DNA from: an uncultured Kiritimatiellota bacterium | Lineage (GTDB): Bacteria > Verrucomicrobiota > Kiritimatiellia > RFP12 > UBA1067 | Direction: 5' to 3' | Length of the DNA stretch: 26,563 bases | NCBI GenBank assembly: GCA_934643865.1 | Contig: CAKUCX010000044.1 | Span: 1 to 26,563, forward strand | In this document: in pieces, positions 16,450 through 22,990 of the stretch | Layout of the letters: every line of letters starts with the position of its first letter | How positions within the stretch are numbered: the stretch's first letter is position 1 | Made by a program: the position numbers and the translations under genes | Notes under the pieces: generated by a model | What the model saw: only the letters and a program-made list of their open reading frames with translations | Database searches by the model: none | What the model was told of the DNA's origin: nothing

Positions 16450-18135
16450 TCATCGCCCGATTCTCACGGCAAACGGGATTTCACGGGCGGCGAGATCCGC
16501 GGGCAACGTCATGCGCACGCCGCCTGCGGCGCGCGCAAACGCCAGCTCCCTCCCGGAGGCGATTTCAACGATCTTCGACCCGGCGGGGACTGGACAGGCC
16601 AATGTCACTTCGCCCGCCGGCCGCTTGACGATCGCATAGCGCGTCGCCCCGTCTTTCGTCTGCGTGTAGTCGACGTCCGGCGTCGCAAACGGCGCACAGA
16701 TGCGCGTCCCGTAGATCGCCTCGCCATAGGTTCCGAGCCACCTTCCGATCTGTTCCAGGCGCTTTTTCTGGACGTCGGGGATTGCGCCCTGCGGGTCGAG
16801 GTTCACGAGCAGGAGCAGGTTCCCGCCCCGCGCCACGATGTCCGAGAAATGGATGATGAAGTCACGTTCCGTCATCACCATGCTTTCGTCGAAGTTCTCC
16901 ATCCAGTGGTTCCCGTACGCCTTTGAGATGCCCGAACAGGATTCCCAGGGGTGCCATCTTGCGGGGTCAAGGCATTCGGCGGTATCGCCCCACTCGTCCG
17001 TAAAGAAGTCGCCGCGCACCGTGCGCAGCCAAGAACGTTTCCGCTTGGTGAAGCGTCCGACGATCTCCTCGGGGCGCGCCTTCCCATAGCGGTCATTGCA
17101 CGCCACGTCCTTTCGGCCCTCGGCGCGGTTGTAGAGGTAGGCCGTGATCTCATAGCTGCCGTTCTCGTCGGCGAATGTGGCCCAGTCATAGTCGTACCAC
17201 AGGAGATCGGGGTCGTACTTGTCAATGAACTCGGTCGTCTGGGGCACGATGTAGTCGTACACGAAGTCCTTCACGGCGACCTTGCCGGAACAGCGCCCTT
17301 CCATGTCGGGCGTATAGGGCTTGAGCTTGGGGTTTGCCTCAAGGAACATCTTGATCGAACCGTCGTCCTGGAGAATGGGGTATTCCCATTCTCCGGCCTG
17401 GGACGTGTACAGGCCGAATTTCAGGCCCTCGGCCCGGCAGGCGTCCGCCATCTCGCGTGCGAGATCACGATGCGGCCCCTGGTCAACGCTGTCGCGGAAC
17501 GTAAAGCTCGAATCCCACAGGCAGAATCCGCCATGGTGCTTCAGGAACGGCACGACGTACCTCGCGCCACAGGCGCGGAACGTCTTCATCAAGGCGGGCG
17601 CATCAAACGAACGGGCCTTGAACAGGTCGAGGAAGTGGTCGCGCTGGAAGTCGGGGCCCCAGTTCTTCCGATGATACGCGATATGGTTTGTCTGCGTGTG
17701 GCACCGCAGCTCATACCAGTCTGGGTAGAGGCGCGCACCCTTCACGTAGGGGCACCAGCTCGCCAACGACCAGGGGCCCCAATCAATGAAGATGCCGAGC
17801 TTGGCGTCGACGAACCATTCCGGGCAGGGGTGCGCGTCCATGGACTTCCCGGTCGCCTTGTAGCGCCCCTGTCCGTTCACGGCGCGTACTTTGTCCATTT
17901 GGACCTTTGCCCGCGCCATGAGATCAGCCGAATGCTCCTTCGCAAGCTGGTGGAGGCCTTTCGGATAAAGGGCGGGCTTCCAGTCCTTGGGGCGACGATA
18001 CCCTTCCGGGGCGAGCGGGATGGCCGCCTCAAGGCGACGCGCGGCCAGCTCATCGGCCGGCGCGGCATTCTCGCCATCAGCTGCGAACGCCGCCGCGCCA
18101 CACAGACAGACCAGGAGTTTAAGGTGTCTATTCAT
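16450..18135 (-). CDS. Secreted GH29 alpha-L-fucosidase
   Basis: A 561-aa enzyme with a Sec-type signal peptide (MNRHLKLLVCLCGAAAFA, then ADGEN). It should hydrolyse terminal alpha-L-fucosides outside the cytoplasm by the retaining GH29 mechanism. Family features are WFVDAKLGIFIDWGPWSL (about 107-124), FLKHHGGFCLWDS, GLKFGLYTSQAGEW, and the nucleophile in LLWYDYDW, where D315 aligns with the aspartate of the family's LWxD motif. After the barrel, SDIVARGGNLLLLVNLDPQGAIP and the C-terminal beta domain are present, so the gene looks intact. The ATG at 18135 has AAAGGA 7 nt upstream and begins the signal peptide. It has its own promoter (18168-18173) and is followed by the giant glycosidase, probably in one operon aimed at fucose- and rhamnose-containing glycans. 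Confidence 0.92.
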   Translation of the reverse strand: MNRHLKLLVCLCGAAAFAADGENAAPADELAARRLEAAIPLAPEGYRRPKDWKPALYPKGLHQLAKEHSADLMARAKVQMDKVRAVNGQGRYKATGKSMDAHPCPEWFVDAKLGIFIDWGPWSLASWCPYVKGARLYPDWYELRCHTQTNHIAYHRKNWGPDFQRDHFLDLFKARSFDAPALMKTFRACGARYVVPFLKHHGGFCLWDSSFTFRDSVDQGPHRDLAREMADACRAEGLKFGLYTSQAGEWEYPILQDDGSIKMFLEANPKLKPYTPDMEGRCSGKVAVKDFVYDYIVPQTTEFIDKYDPDLLWYDYDWATFADENGSYEITAYLYNRAEGRKDVACNDRYGKARPEEIVGRFTKRKRSWLRTVRGDFFTDEWGDTAECLDPARWHPWESCSGISKAYGNHWMENFDESMVMTERDFIIHFSDIVARGGNLLLLVNLDPQGAIPDVQKKRLEQIGRWLGTYGEAIYGTRICAPFATPDVDYTQTKDGATRYAIVKRPAGEVTLACPVPAGSKIVEIASGRELAFARAAGGVRMTLPADLAAREIPFAVRIGR

Positions 18136-18167
18136 GTCGATGTCCTTTTCTTCAAGTTCGCGCCGTC

Positions 18168-18215
18168 ATTATACACCCTCCTCCCGCCTTGCGCAAAACC
18201 TGCACAGTCAAGTTT
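18168..18215 (-). promoter_or_regulatory. Promoter of the fucosidase gene with shared upstream motif
   Basis: On the minus strand a consensus -10 TATAAT (18173-18168) lies about 33 nt before the ATG. The plus-strand motif CCTGCACAGTCAAGTTT (18199-18215) matches the one at 9950-9966 in 15 of 17 positions. Its AGTCAA core is 32 bp from the -10 in both places. A second small palindrome, TTGCGCAA, lies at 18189-18196. Confidence 0.55.
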
Positions 18216-18227
18216 CGGACGAGAACA

Positions 18228-20657
18228 TCAGATGAACAGCGTGTTGGTGCTTTTCTTCGCGAGTTCGGCGAAGGCGGCGACACCCGCAACCTCATCGACC
18301 TCATCGATCAGGTCCTCGTGCGTGAGCCCCATCACCCCCATCGCCATGTCGCAGGCGATGAACTTCACGCCCGCCGCCTTCGCGGACTTGATGAGCGCCG
18401 GAAGCGTCATGATGTTCTGTCGGCGCATGACGTCCTTCATCATCGCCGTCCCGAGGCCGAGCATGTTCATCTTCGAGAGCGCCAGCTTCTCCGCCCCCTT
18501 GGGCAGCATCCAGCCGAACATCCGCGAAACGAGGCTCCGCCGCAGGGCCGGTGCGGGATTCTTCCGCAGCACCGAGAGCCCCCAGAACGTGAAGAAGATC
18601 CCGACCTTCGCCCCGGACGCCGCGAGCCCGTTCGCGAGGATCATCGCCGCCAGCGCCTTGTCGAGGTCGTTGCTGAAGAGGACGATCACGGCGGAATGCT
18701 CCGCCGGGCGGCTGGAGGTCGAGGTTGAAGGCTGAAGACCGCCCTTGACCAGCGTCGCCTCCAGCTCACCGCCATGCTTCGCGAGTCCGGCCGCCGTGCA
18801 GCCGTTCGCCGCGCACCAGCGCCTGAGATCGCCCTCGAACGTCGCGTCGGCCAGCACCTTGAACGCCGCGCCGGCCGCCGCCTTGGCAAACGCCGCCTTG
18901 AGCTGCACGACCGGGCCCGGGCACGGGAGCTGGCGGAGGTCGAGGGTCGAAGAAGGTTGACGGTCGGAGGTTGAAGGCCGAACGGCGGACGAATCTTCTT
19001 TCCCCTGTTCAGCTTCACCTGACCCCTTCACCCCTTCCCGCTCCGGATGGAACAGCCGCCAGGTCGCCCAGCCGCCGGAGAGGTTGTACACCCTGAAGCC
19101 GTTCTGCTTGAGGATGCGCTCGGCAAGATAGCCGCGCAACCCCACCGCGCAGCACGTCACGTAGGTCTTCGCCCGGTCGAGTTCGGCAAGGCGCGTCCGC
19201 AGGCTCCCGAGCGGGATGTTGATCGCGCCGGGGATCGCCCCCATCTCGTGTTCGGACGGTTCGCGCACGTCGATGACCTGTGCGTCCGCCGGGATCGTGT
19301 CCGGCGCGACGACGTCGCTCTTGCCGGTGAGGACGTTCTCCGCGACGAAGCCGAGGAAGTTCACCGGGTCCTTCGCCGAGCTGTACGGCGGCGCGTAGGC
19401 GAGCTCGAGTTCGCCGAGCTGCGGGGCCTTGAGCTTCACGCGCATCGCCTCGGCGATCGTGTCGATCCGCTTGTCGACGCCTTTCGCGCCGACGATCTGG
19501 GCTCCGTAGATCGTGCCGTCCGCGCCGAAGAGGAGCTTCATGTTGAGCCGCGCCGCGCCGGGATAGTAGCCCGCGCCGGACGACGGATGGATGTAGATCT
19601 TACGGTAGTCGCGATTCTCGGCCTTGAGCCGAGCCTCGGTCCAGCCGACGCCTGCCGCAGTCAGTTCGCCGACCTTGACGACGCTCGTCCCGAAGGTGCC
19701 ACGGTAGACGCTTGCGCCGCCGGCCATGTTGTCCGCAGCAATGCGGCCCTGCTTGTTGGCCGGTCCCGCCAGCGCGATCGCCGTCTTGCCGCCGAACACG
19801 GGATCGCGCACCTCGATCACGTCGCCCGCCGCGTAGATGTCCGGATCGCTCGTGTGGAGCCCTTCGTCGACGACGATGTGCCCGCGCGGACCGATCTCGA
19901 GCCCGGCGGACTTGGCGAGCTCGGAGCGCGGACGAACGCCCGTCGAGACCACGGCGAGATCGACGGCGAGGCGTGTGCCATCGTCCAGCACCGCCTCCAC
20001 GCCGTCCGGCTTCTCCACGAAATCGGAGACGACGCGTCCGAACCGGAGATCGATCCCCGCGCCGCGGAGCTCGTCCGCCAGCGGCTCGGCCATCTCGGCG
20101 TCCATCGTCGGCAGGACGTGTCCGCCGCGCTGGACGACGGTGACGGCGAGACCGCGATGATGCAGGTTCTCGGCGAGTTCGAGGCCCACGAACCCCGCGC
20201 CGACCACGAGGACGCGCCTTGCCGCCCCGAGCTTCGCCATGACGCGGTCCATGTCGGCGAGCGTCCAGAGGTGCGCCACGTGCGGATGCGTCGCGTCCGT
20301 GTAGGCGTCGCCGACGGGCGTCGCGCCGGTCGCGATCAGCAGCTTGTCGTAGGCGAGGCGCGAGGATCCGTCCGCCGTGCGGACCTCGACTTCCTTCTTC
20401 GCGCGGTCGATCGCGGTCGCCTCGCAGTTCGTGCGGACGTCGACGTTGAACCAGGAGGCGAACTTGGCGGGCGGCATCACCGAGAGCCGCGCGCGGGCGG
20501 CAATGACCCCGCCGACGTGGTACGGGAGCCCGCAGTTCGCATAGGAGATGTCGCTTCCCTTTTCGAGAAGGACGATCTCCGCCCGCTCGTCGAGCCTCCG
20601 CAGCCGCGCTGCGGCGCTCGCCCCTGCGGCCACGCCGCCGATGATGACGTATTTCAT
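18228..20657 (-). CDS. Four-module sulfur protein: CoA-disulfide reductase, rhodanese, TusA, DsrE2
   Basis: An 809-aa cytoplasmic fusion. Residues 1-445 are a CoA-disulfide reductase-type pyridine nucleotide-disulfide oxidoreductase: FAD motif IIGGVAAGASAAARLRR, active cysteine C42 in YANCGLPY, NAD motif VVGAGFVGLELAENL, and AAGDVIE. Residues about 450-545 are a rhodanese with catalytic C503 in the CAVGLRG loop. Residues about 575-640 are TusA with C579 in LPCPGP. Residues about 655-809 are DsrE2 (VLFSNDLDKALAAMILANG; C769 in ACDMAMGVMG). The modules together suggest reduction of CoA persulfide or disulfide and relay of sulfane sulfur. The ATG at 20657 has AGGAAGG 7 nt upstream. An ArsR-type gene lies 60 nt upstream and probably controls it. 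Linkers before and after the TusA module are encoded by similar repetitive DNA (see repeats). Domain calls are strong; the physiological substrate is inferred. Confidence 0.93.
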   Translation of the reverse strand: MKYVIIGGVAAGASAAARLRRLDERAEIVLLEKGSDISYANCGLPYHVGGVIAARARLSVMPPAKFASWFNVDVRTNCEATAIDRAKKEVEVRTADGSSRLAYDKLLIATGATPVGDAYTDATHPHVAHLWTLADMDRVMAKLGAARRVLVVGAGFVGLELAENLHHRGLAVTVVQRGGHVLPTMDAEMAEPLADELRGAGIDLRFGRVVSDFVEKPDGVEAVLDDGTRLAVDLAVVSTGVRPRSELAKSAGLEIGPRGHIVVDEGLHTSDPDIYAAGDVIEVRDPVFGGKTAIALAGPANKQGRIAADNMAGGASVYRGTFGTSVVKVGELTAAGVGWTEARLKAENRDYRKIYIHPSSGAGYYPGAARLNMKLLFGADGTIYGAQIVGAKGVDKRIDTIAEAMRVKLKAPQLGELELAYAPPYSSAKDPVNFLGFVAENVLTGKSDVVAPDTIPADAQVIDVREPSEHEMGAIPGAINIPLGSLRTRLAELDRAKTYVTCCAVGLRGYLAERILKQNGFRVYNLSGGWATWRLFHPEREGVKGSGEAEQGKEDSSAVRPSTSDRQPSSTLDLRQLPCPGPVVQLKAAFAKAAAGAAFKVLADATFEGDLRRWCAANGCTAAGLAKHGGELEATLVKGGLQPSTSTSSRPAEHSAVIVLFSNDLDKALAAMILANGLAASGAKVGIFFTFWGLSVLRKNPAPALRRSLVSRMFGWMLPKGAEKLALSKMNMLGLGTAMMKDVMRRQNIMTLPALIKSAKAAGVKFIACDMAMGVMGLTHEDLIDEVDEVAGVAAFAELAKKSTNTLFI
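18711..18736. repeat. Short repeat encoding the TusA-DsrE2 linker (copy 1)
   Basis: Plus-strand GGAGGTCGAGG followed by TTGAAGGCTGAAG encodes part of the low-complexity linker LQPSTSTSSRP on the minus strand. It resembles the longer copy at 18935-18982, which encodes the rhodanese-TusA linker. Confidence 0.45.
18935..18982. repeat. Short repeat encoding the rhodanese-TusA linker (copy 2)
   Basis: Plus-strand units GGAGGTCGAGGGTCGAAG, GGTTGACGGTCGGAGG and TTGAAGGCCGAA lie in tandem. On the minus strand they encode the serine/threonine/proline-rich linker VRPSTSDRQPSSTLD. The unit TTGAAGGC and the block GGAGGTCGAGG recur at 18711-18736. Confidence 0.45.
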
Positions 20658-20717
20658 GCCTTGCCTTCCTGTGTTCCGGATTCGGTAATCACCTGCCGCA
20701 ATGTCCACCGCAGCGAT

Positions 20718-21017
20718 TCAGCACGCGCCGGATCTTCTTTTCGCCTCGACGCACCTGAGAAAGCTGCGTACGCAGCTGCATTTCAGCCGGTAGAAGACTT
20801 CCTTGCCGCGCTTGTCGGCCTCGACCACACCGGCGGCCTTGAGTCCCGAAAGATGCTGGGAGACAGTTGAAAAATCGAGATCGACGCGATCGACGAACTC
20901 GTGAACGCACTTCTCGCCGTCCATCAGCTGCGCAGCAATCCACATGCGCACCGGATGCCCGAGCGCCTTGAAGCGCTTCGCGGGGCTCTCCCACATCTTT
21001 CGATCAAACCGATCCAC
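20718..21017 (-). CDS. ArsR/SmtB-family regulator, candidate thiol/persulfide sensor
   Basis: A 99-aa winged-helix repressor. The recognition helix region is DFSTVSQHLSGLKAAGVVEADKRGKEVFYRL (about 48-78), and the N-terminal part (RFKALGHPVRMWIAAQL) is typical of ArsR. Cysteines lie at C37 (GEKCVHEF, at the position of the ArsR metal box) and near the C-terminus at C80, C82, C89 and C99. One cysteine in helix 2 and others in the last helix resemble persulfide sensors of the SqrR/BigR type, though a metal sensor is possible. The GTG start at 21017 is chosen because GGAAGG lies 8 nt upstream; an internal ATG at codon 8 is the alternative. It precedes the CoA-disulfide reductase fusion by 60 nt, with a palindrome in its own promoter, so it probably regulates both. 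Confidence 0.87.
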   Translation of the reverse strand: MDRFDRKMWESPAKRFKALGHPVRMWIAAQLMDGEKCVHEFVDRVDLDFSTVSQHLSGLKAAGVVEADKRGKEVFYRLKCSCVRSFLRCVEAKRRSGAC

Positions 21018-21038
21018 CTGACCATCCTTCCGTTGTTT

Positions 21039-21071
21039 GGCATAATATCAAAATGTTATGCCGACCGTCAA
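21039..21071 (-). promoter_or_regulatory. ArsR-gene promoter with palindromic operator
   Basis: On the minus strand TTGACG (21071-21066) and TATTAT (21047-21042) are spaced by 18 bp. The inverted repeat GGCATAA...TTATGCC (21039-21045 and 21056-21062) lies over the spacer and -10 box. This is the expected layout for a repressor that blocks RNA polymerase at its own promoter. The predicted leader before the GTG start is under 20 nt. Confidence 0.65.
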
Positions 21072-21093
21072 TACGATCGGAAGCCTACGCCAA

Positions 21094-22041
21094 CTACAGC
21101 AAGTCGTTCAGGAGGTTCATGCAACGGGTTTTCTGCCGGAGGTTTGCGCGACCATAGACGTTGAGGATGAAGGACACGTTCTTGTGTCCGAGGATCTCCG
21201 AAAGCGACTTGATGTCGAATTCGGGAATCTCCACCGCCAGGACGGCGAATGTGTGCCGGATTTCGTGGAAACGCATCTTCGCCAGACCGTGCTTCTTCAG
21301 GAACCGTGCAAAGAACTGCCAATAGGTGCGCGGCTCTGTGGGCTTGCCCTTCCCCGTGAGGAAATAATGTTCGGGATTGTCCGAGATGAACTTGCCGAGC
21401 GGGATGGTCAGCATCGACGGAAGCGGGATCGTGCGCTCCGAGGTGGCCGTCTTGGGCGGGCCGATGTGCAGACGAGTCTTTCCGCTTTTCGTGTCGTAGA
21501 TGCGCTGGATGGTCTTGCCGACGGTTAGCGTCTTTGCCGTGAGGTCAATGTCCTTCATCTGGAGTGCGCAAAGTTCCCCGATCCGCAGGCCGGCGAAGAG
21601 CGCAAACAGGATTCCAGCCGAACGCCGGTTCATGCCGAGGTAGAGGCGCTGGATGAGTTCTCGCTCCTGATCATGTGAGAGTGCGGACACCTGATGGGGC
21701 GTGTCCGGCTTTGGGTATTCGATGAGCGACCAGTTGAGGAGCGGGATGAGGCGGAGCTTGTAGGCGTGTTCCATCGCAAGACGAAACACGAGGATGATGT
21801 CATGGATCGTCTTGACGCCGACGCCTCCCTTGCCGTCGAGCCTTCCGTCCGCATGGAGATTGAGGATGTACGACTGAACATCCTCCTCGGAGATTGAGAC
21901 GATCTTCATGCCGCCGAACTGCGGCACGAGGTGGTTCTCCGCAATCAGCGTGAATGCGGCTTGGGTGGACGGGGCGGCCATCGGCTTCTTGACCTTGAGC
22001 CATTCGCGTACAAGGGTCTTGAACTGTGTGTTGGATGTCAT
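21094..22041 (-). CDS. Tyrosine recombinase (phage-type integrase)
   Basis: A 315-aa site-specific recombinase from the ATG at 22041; a TTG at 22071 would add ten basic residues. The N-terminal part (about 1-110) is a SAM-like core-binding domain (FKTLVREWLKVKKP, STQAAFTLIAENHLVPQFG). The catalytic domain shows arginine in AGLRIGELCAL, HEIRHTF (H-x-x-R), GHKN and the tyrosine in VYGRANL, so the enzyme looks complete. It would cut and rejoin DNA at specific sites, either as an element integrase or a local invertase. It is head-to-head with a decayed hsdS gene, with the start region touching sequence that resembles the hsdS central conserved region. This is the arrangement of recombinases that shuffle type I specificity genes. 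The stop lies only 23 bp from the ArsR promoter. Confidence 0.88.
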   Translation of the reverse strand: MTSNTQFKTLVREWLKVKKPMAAPSTQAAFTLIAENHLVPQFGGMKIVSISEEDVQSYILNLHADGRLDGKGGVGVKTIHDIILVFRLAMEHAYKLRLIPLLNWSLIEYPKPDTPHQVSALSHDQERELIQRLYLGMNRRSAGILFALFAGLRIGELCALQMKDIDLTAKTLTVGKTIQRIYDTKSGKTRLHIGPPKTATSERTIPLPSMLTIPLGKFISDNPEHYFLTGKGKPTEPRTYWQFFARFLKKHGLAKMRFHEIRHTFAVLAVEIPEFDIKSLSEILGHKNVSFILNVYGRANLRQKTRCMNLLNDLL

Positions 22042-22078
22042 TTGCCTAACTTTTCTTTTGTGTTTCGACAATCGCAGA

Positions 22079-22093
22079 CACGCACCTTGCGTG
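22079..22093. repeat. Perfect palindrome between the recombinase and hsdS remnant
   Basis: CACGCA and TGCGTG are perfect 6-bp arms around CCT. The site is upstream of the recombinase start and just before the first recognisable hsdS residues. It is a candidate recombinase binding or crossover site, or a leader hairpin. Confidence 0.35.
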
Positions 22094-22595
22094 CCGCTAT
22101 GCCTATTGAAATCTATCCTTTAGAAGCATAAAAGAGGGTTGCTTCGGGAGGTTTTCGAGGAGAGGATCGAAGGCGACTGCTATTCGTTTTCCGAGGTAGC
22201 CTGCCGTCGAAACGAGAAGATGGCACCGACAAAAGATAGCCGCCTTGACTGCATGGAACTTGAACACATTGAACCAGAGACAGGAATGCTTTTGGGGAGT
22301 GTTCCGCTCAGTGGGCAAAACAGTCTCAAGAATCTCTGCAAGCCAAGCGATATCGTACTTGGCAAGTTGCGTCCCTACTTGCGCAAGTTCGTATTTGCCG
22401 AAAACAAATGTGCCGTCTCTTCCGAAACATGGGTGTTGACCGCTGCCGATGGAATATACCCCAAGTTTCTTTTCTATCTCATTCAGCCGGAACCGTTTAT
22501 GCGGGCGGCAAGTGTCAGCTCTGGCACAAAGATGCCTCGCTCCGAATGGTCAAACGTTGCCAATGCCAAGTTCTATATTCCCGATGCCAAACAGC

Positions 22596-22637
22596 AAGTT
22601 GCGATAGCCGATTGCTAAGTTGCGATAGCCGATTGCT
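22596..22637 (+). repeat. 21-bp perfect tandem duplication creating an hsdS stop codon
   Basis: Positions 22596-22616 and 22617-22637 are identical 21-mers (start AAGTTGCGATAG, end CCGATTGCT). The length preserves frame, but the junction reads tgc-TAA. One copy would give a continuous frame; two copies stop it. Confidence 0.9.
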
Positions 22638-22720
22638 TCAGCAAAGTTGATTGCCGCATACAACAATCGCAAAGAAGCCTTGTGGCTATGGAAACCTACA
22701 AACGCGGATTGCTTCAGCAA
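22631..22720 (+). repeat. 14-bp direct repeat in the hsdS tail
   Basis: GATTGCTTCAGCAA occurs at 22631-22644 and at 22707-22720. The two copies are read in different frames (DCFSK and GLLQQ), so protein conservation does not explain the match. Each copy is itself nearly palindromic (TTGCT-TC-AGCAA). Confidence 0.6.
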
Positions 22721-22761
22721 CTGTTTGGTTAAGCCAAAGCGTACCAAACCAGACACGAAAC

Positions 22762-22783
22762 GGCGGCCAAGGGGCTGGCCGCC
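22762..22783. repeat. REP-like palindrome / strong hairpin
   Basis: GGCGGCCA and TGGCCGCC are perfect 8-bp arms around AGGGGC. It lies between the two hsdS fragments and is GC-rich in a lower-GC stretch. It could be a dispersed palindromic repeat or a bidirectional hairpin. Confidence 0.6.
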
Positions 22784-22812
22784 CTACCGGGGTGGTCGGC
22801 TTTTGCAGATCG

Positions 22813-22959
22813 ATGCGGTTTGCCATCCCTTGCGCCGAGGAACGCCATAGGATAGCTACATTCCTCACGCTTCTTGATTCACGCATTTCCGCTGCGCAAG
22901 CCGCTCTCGGCAAAAGCCTTGAACTGAAATGCGCCTTGTTGCAACAGGTGTTTGTCTGA
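22813..22959 (+). pseudogene. hsdS: Second hsdS C-terminal conserved-region remnant
   Basis: The frame reads RFAIPCAEERHRIATF, LTLLDSRISAAQAAL and ends LKCALLQQVFV. This is the standard hsdS C-terminal pattern (IP...EEQ.rIA.fL..lD..I ... LLQ..F) and is paralogous to the tail of the fragment ending at 22732. The target-recognition part before it is missing and replaced by the palindrome region. It suggests the locus once held at least two hsdS-like units. It is convergent with the ATPase gene, whose stop lies 31 nt further on. Confidence 0.7.
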
Positions 22960-22990
22960 ATCACGCGGCAGATAGGGGCTGCCGACACAT

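Larger units (their letters stand above)
22124..22732 (+). pseudogene. hsdS: Type I restriction specificity subunit remnant (hsdS, one target-recognition half)
   Basis: The open frame reads KHKRGLLREVFEERIEG, like the end of an hsdS conserved region. It continues through one target-recognition domain (CMELEHIEPETG, SDIVLGKLRPYLRKFVFAE, SSETWVL, MPRSEWSNVANAKFYIP) into the C-terminal conserved helix. A TAA at 22616 stops it. Beyond the stop the same frame continues VAIADCFSKVDCRIQQSQ and ends in YKRGLLQQLFG with TAA at 22730, so the stop was made inside an otherwise intact end. A normal HsdS has two recognition domains and about 400 residues; the first half is missing here. No start codon with a good ribosome site was found (TTG at 22139 is possible). 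Upstream plus-strand sequence (22050-22123) still resembles a decayed conserved region, out of frame. HsdS would give DNA-target choice to an HsdM/HsdR complex. Confidence 0.78.
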
